Shown: positions 62,446 to 64,000 of the stretch, piece by piece | How positions within the stretch are numbered: position 1 is the first letter of the stretch | Layout of the letters: each line of letters opens with the position of its first letter | Source of the DNA: Crystallibacter permensis | Lineage (GTDB): Bacteria > Actinomycetota > Actinomycetes > Actinomycetales > Micrococcaceae | Length of the DNA stretch: 64,000 nt | Assembly: GCF_025960875.1 (NCBI RefSeq) | Contig: NZ_JAODLR010000016.1 | Span: 1-64,000 of the forward strand | Reading direction: 5' to 3' | The notes under the pieces: generated by a model | Seen by the model: the letters and a program-made list of their open reading frames with translations, nothing else | What the model was told of the DNA's origin: nothing | Databases searched by the model: none | Translations under genes and position numbers: made by a program

Positions 62446-64000
62446 ATGTCCCCCGTTCATCCCGGCGGACTACACCCGTCCCAGGCCTCCGGGCACCGCA
62501 CCCTATTGCCCTTTGATGCTGTGCTCTTCGATATGGACGGAGTCGTCACCCGGACAGCCGTCGTACATGCGGCGGCCTGGAAGGAGCTGTTCGATTCCGT
62601 CCTGGCCGACCCGCGGTCCGGCACAGGAGCGGACACCCCACCGTTCGACGCCGATGCGGACTACCGGCTTTATGTGGACGGCCGGAAGCGCGAAGACGGC
62701 ATCCGCGCCTTCCTGGCCTCCCGCGGGCTGCACCTGTCCGAAGGTTCCCCCGGTGACCGGCCGGAAGCCTGGACGGTTGCCGGACTGGGGTCGCGCAAGA
62801 ATGACCTGTTCCTCACGGCACTGGCCCGGGACGGGGTCAGCGCCTATCCCGGGACTGTCGCGCTGCTGGAACGGCTCCGCGAGGCGGGTATTCCCGTGGG
62901 CCTGGTCACGGCCAGCCGCAACGCTGCTGCCCTCCTGAAGGCGGCGGGCCTCGAACCGGCATTCGACGTGATCATCGACGGCCAGACCGCCGAGGATCAG
63001 GGTTTGCCCGGCAAGCCGGATCCGGCGATGTTCCTCGAAGCCGCCCGCCGGCTCGGCGTGCCGCCGGAGCGTGCCGCGGTCATCGAGGATGCCGTCTCCG
63101 GCGTGCAGGCGGGCCGCCGCGGCGGCTTCGGACTGGTGGTCGGCATCGACCGCACCGGTCACCGGGAGCAGCTGGAACTGGCGGGGGCCGACGTCGTCCT
63201 GGGCGACGTCGGCCAGCTGGATCTGGGTGCTTCACGCACCGACCCCTGGACGCTGGTCTACGAAGGATTCGACCCGGCGCACGAGGGCCACCGGGAGGCC
63301 CTGACCGCCCTGGGCAACGGGTACATGGCCACGCGCGGTGCCCGCCCGGAGCGCAACGATGACGGGACCCACTATCCCGGGACCTACCTGGCCGGGGTCT
63401 ACAACCGGACTGCGGGCATCATCCACGGCCGCGAACTGGAAGAAGAACACCTGGTCAACGTCCCCAACTGGCTGCCGGTCGACGTCCGCATCGGCGACGG
63501 GCCCTGGTGGTCAACCGGCGACCTCGACGTCACGGAAGAACGAAGCGAACTCGACCTGCGCCGCGGCGTGCTCACCCGCCGCGCCACCCTCACCGGCCCC
63601 GAAGGCGGGCAGCTGTCCGTGGTGCAGCGGCGGCTGGTCTCCATGCACCGCCACCACCTGGCGGCCCTGGAAACCACGCTGACGGCCCGCGGCTTCACCG
63701 GCACCCTCAGCGTCCAGGCGGGCATCGACGCACAGGTGGCCAACACCAACGTCCGCGCCTACGTCGGCACCGGCCAGGGGCACCTGGCGGACGCCACGTT
63801 CACCGAGACGGACAGCAGCACCGTCCTGTGCGAGGTCGAGACCACCCAGAGCCGGATACGGATCGCCCTCGCCGTCCGGACCGGGTTCAACGGCGCTGCA
63901 GCGGTCACCTCCCGCGGTGCCGAAAACGGTAACGCACGGTACCGGCGGCAGTTCGACCTCCGGCTGGCCGACGGGCAGCCCGTCACCATGACCAGGACCG
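62446..64000 (+). CDS. Beta-phosphoglucomutase - GH65 phosphorylase fusion (3' end outside window)
   Basis: The frame is open from an ATG two bases after the phosphoketolase stop to the window end, giving 518 residues. Residues about 20-260 are a HAD-type beta-phosphoglucomutase: LFDMDGVVTRTA with the nucleophile Asp, VGLVTASRNA, and AAVIEDAVSGVQAG. From about residue 270 a glycoside hydrolase family 65 N-terminal domain begins (TLVYEGFDPAHEGHREALTA, LGNGYMATRGARPE). GH65 phosphorylases split maltose, trehalose or similar sugars into glucose and beta-glucose 1-phosphate, which the mutase turns into glucose 6-phosphate. The catalytic (alpha/alpha)6 domain should lie past 64000. Confidence 0.92.
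   Translation, partial: MSPVHPGGLHPSQASGHRTLLPFDAVLFDMDGVVTRTAVVHAAAWKELFDSVLADPRSGTGADTPPFDADADYRLYVDGRKREDGIRAFLASRGLHLSEGSPGDRPEAWTVAGLGSRKNDLFLTALARDGVSAYPGTVALLERLREAGIPVGLVTASRNAAALLKAAGLEPAFDVIIDGQTAEDQGLPGKPDPAMFLEAARRLGVPPERAAVIEDAVSGVQAGRRGGFGLVVGIDRTGHREQLELAGADVVLGDVGQLDLGASRTDPWTLVYEGFDPAHEGHREALTALGNGYMATRGARPERNDDGTHYPGTYLAGVYNRTAGIIHGRELEEEHLVNVPNWLPVDVRIGDGPWWSTGDLDVTEERSELDLRRGVLTRRATLTGPEGGQLSVVQRRLVSMHRHHLAALETTLTARGFTGTLSVQAGIDAQVANTNVRAYVGTGQGHLADATFTETDSSTVLCEVETTQSRIRIALAVRTGFNGAAAVTSRGAENGNARYRRQFDLRLADGQPVTMTRT

Noticed and set aside
1-64000. tRNA, rRNA or CRISPR loci
   Set aside because: I saw no cloverleaf with TTCGA-type arm, no rRNA-like segment and no repeat-spacer array on either strand. 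A dedicated tRNA scan would be more sensitive than reading by eye.

Overview
The window is high-GC DNA with actinobacterial character: GC-rich third codon positions, frequent GTG/TTG starts, genes overlapping by ATGA or GTGA, a CsoR copper sensor, a c-di-AMP riboswitch in front of a LysM-NlpC/P60 gene, a Pls/PosA-type NRPS, and small membrane proteins of the kind found in Micrococcaceae. I infer an Arthrobacter-like organism. The stretch looks like an accessory, copper-centred island or plasmid segment: metal genes dominate, it carries a serine resolvase and an IS1595-type remnant, and it has several broken genes. I see no rRNA, tRNA or CRISPR array.

Layout. 0.7-1.9 kb: carboxylate-amine ligase. 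2.0-10.6 kb: a compact operon for the membrane arm of a complex I-like machine (nuoA, H, J, K, L, M, N). The place of the catalytic subunits is taken by one odd protein that looks like degenerate NuoB and NuoD joined by a Met/His-rich linker. The operon sits just behind the broken start of a copper-storage-type gene. 10.7-11.9 kb: terminator, then a LysM-NlpC/P60 protein under a c-di-AMP riboswitch. 12.5-15.7 kb: DUF305 protein, truncated CYP152-type P450, serine resolvase. 16-27.4 kb: a copper module with a BlaI/CopY-type repressor and an M56 BlaR1-like protease, CopC-CopD fusion, Met/His-repeat secreted protein, small membrane proteins, cupredoxin-fused P1B-ATPase, Lgt and a SHOCT protein. 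Five copies of the palindrome TACTA-N7-TAGTA precede its transcription units. 28-35 kb: multicopper oxidase-like protein, matrixin-like protease, DUF418/DUF1624 membrane protein, two-component pair. 35-37 kb: two small genes and an AAA-ATPase pseudogene between short repeats. 37-47.6 kb: 1408-residue NRPS, a second DUF418/DUF1624 protein, ion channel, aldo/keto reductase, LspA-like protein without its catalytic aspartates, TetR and small membrane proteins. 47.8-48.8 kb: Zur-type box and orphan ZnuA. 48.9-50.6 kb: gene debris. 51.2-60 kb: csoR-copZ-copA behind a CsoR box, a second CsoR box before another HMA protein, and a CPD-motif His-rich P-type ATPase. 60-64 kb: phosphoketolase and a HAD-GH65 fusion that runs off the end.

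How it fits together (inference): copper is pumped from the cytosol by three P1B-ATPases, passed between chaperones (CopZ, second HMA protein) and extracytoplasmic binders (CopC domain, cupredoxin domain, Met/His-repeat protein), and oxidised by the multicopper oxidase. Two separate sensors control it: CsoR at 51-57 kb and the CopY/M56 pair at 16-26 kb. The complex I-like operon is the least explained part. Its Met/His-rich linker suggests a link between a proton-translocating membrane complex and copper.
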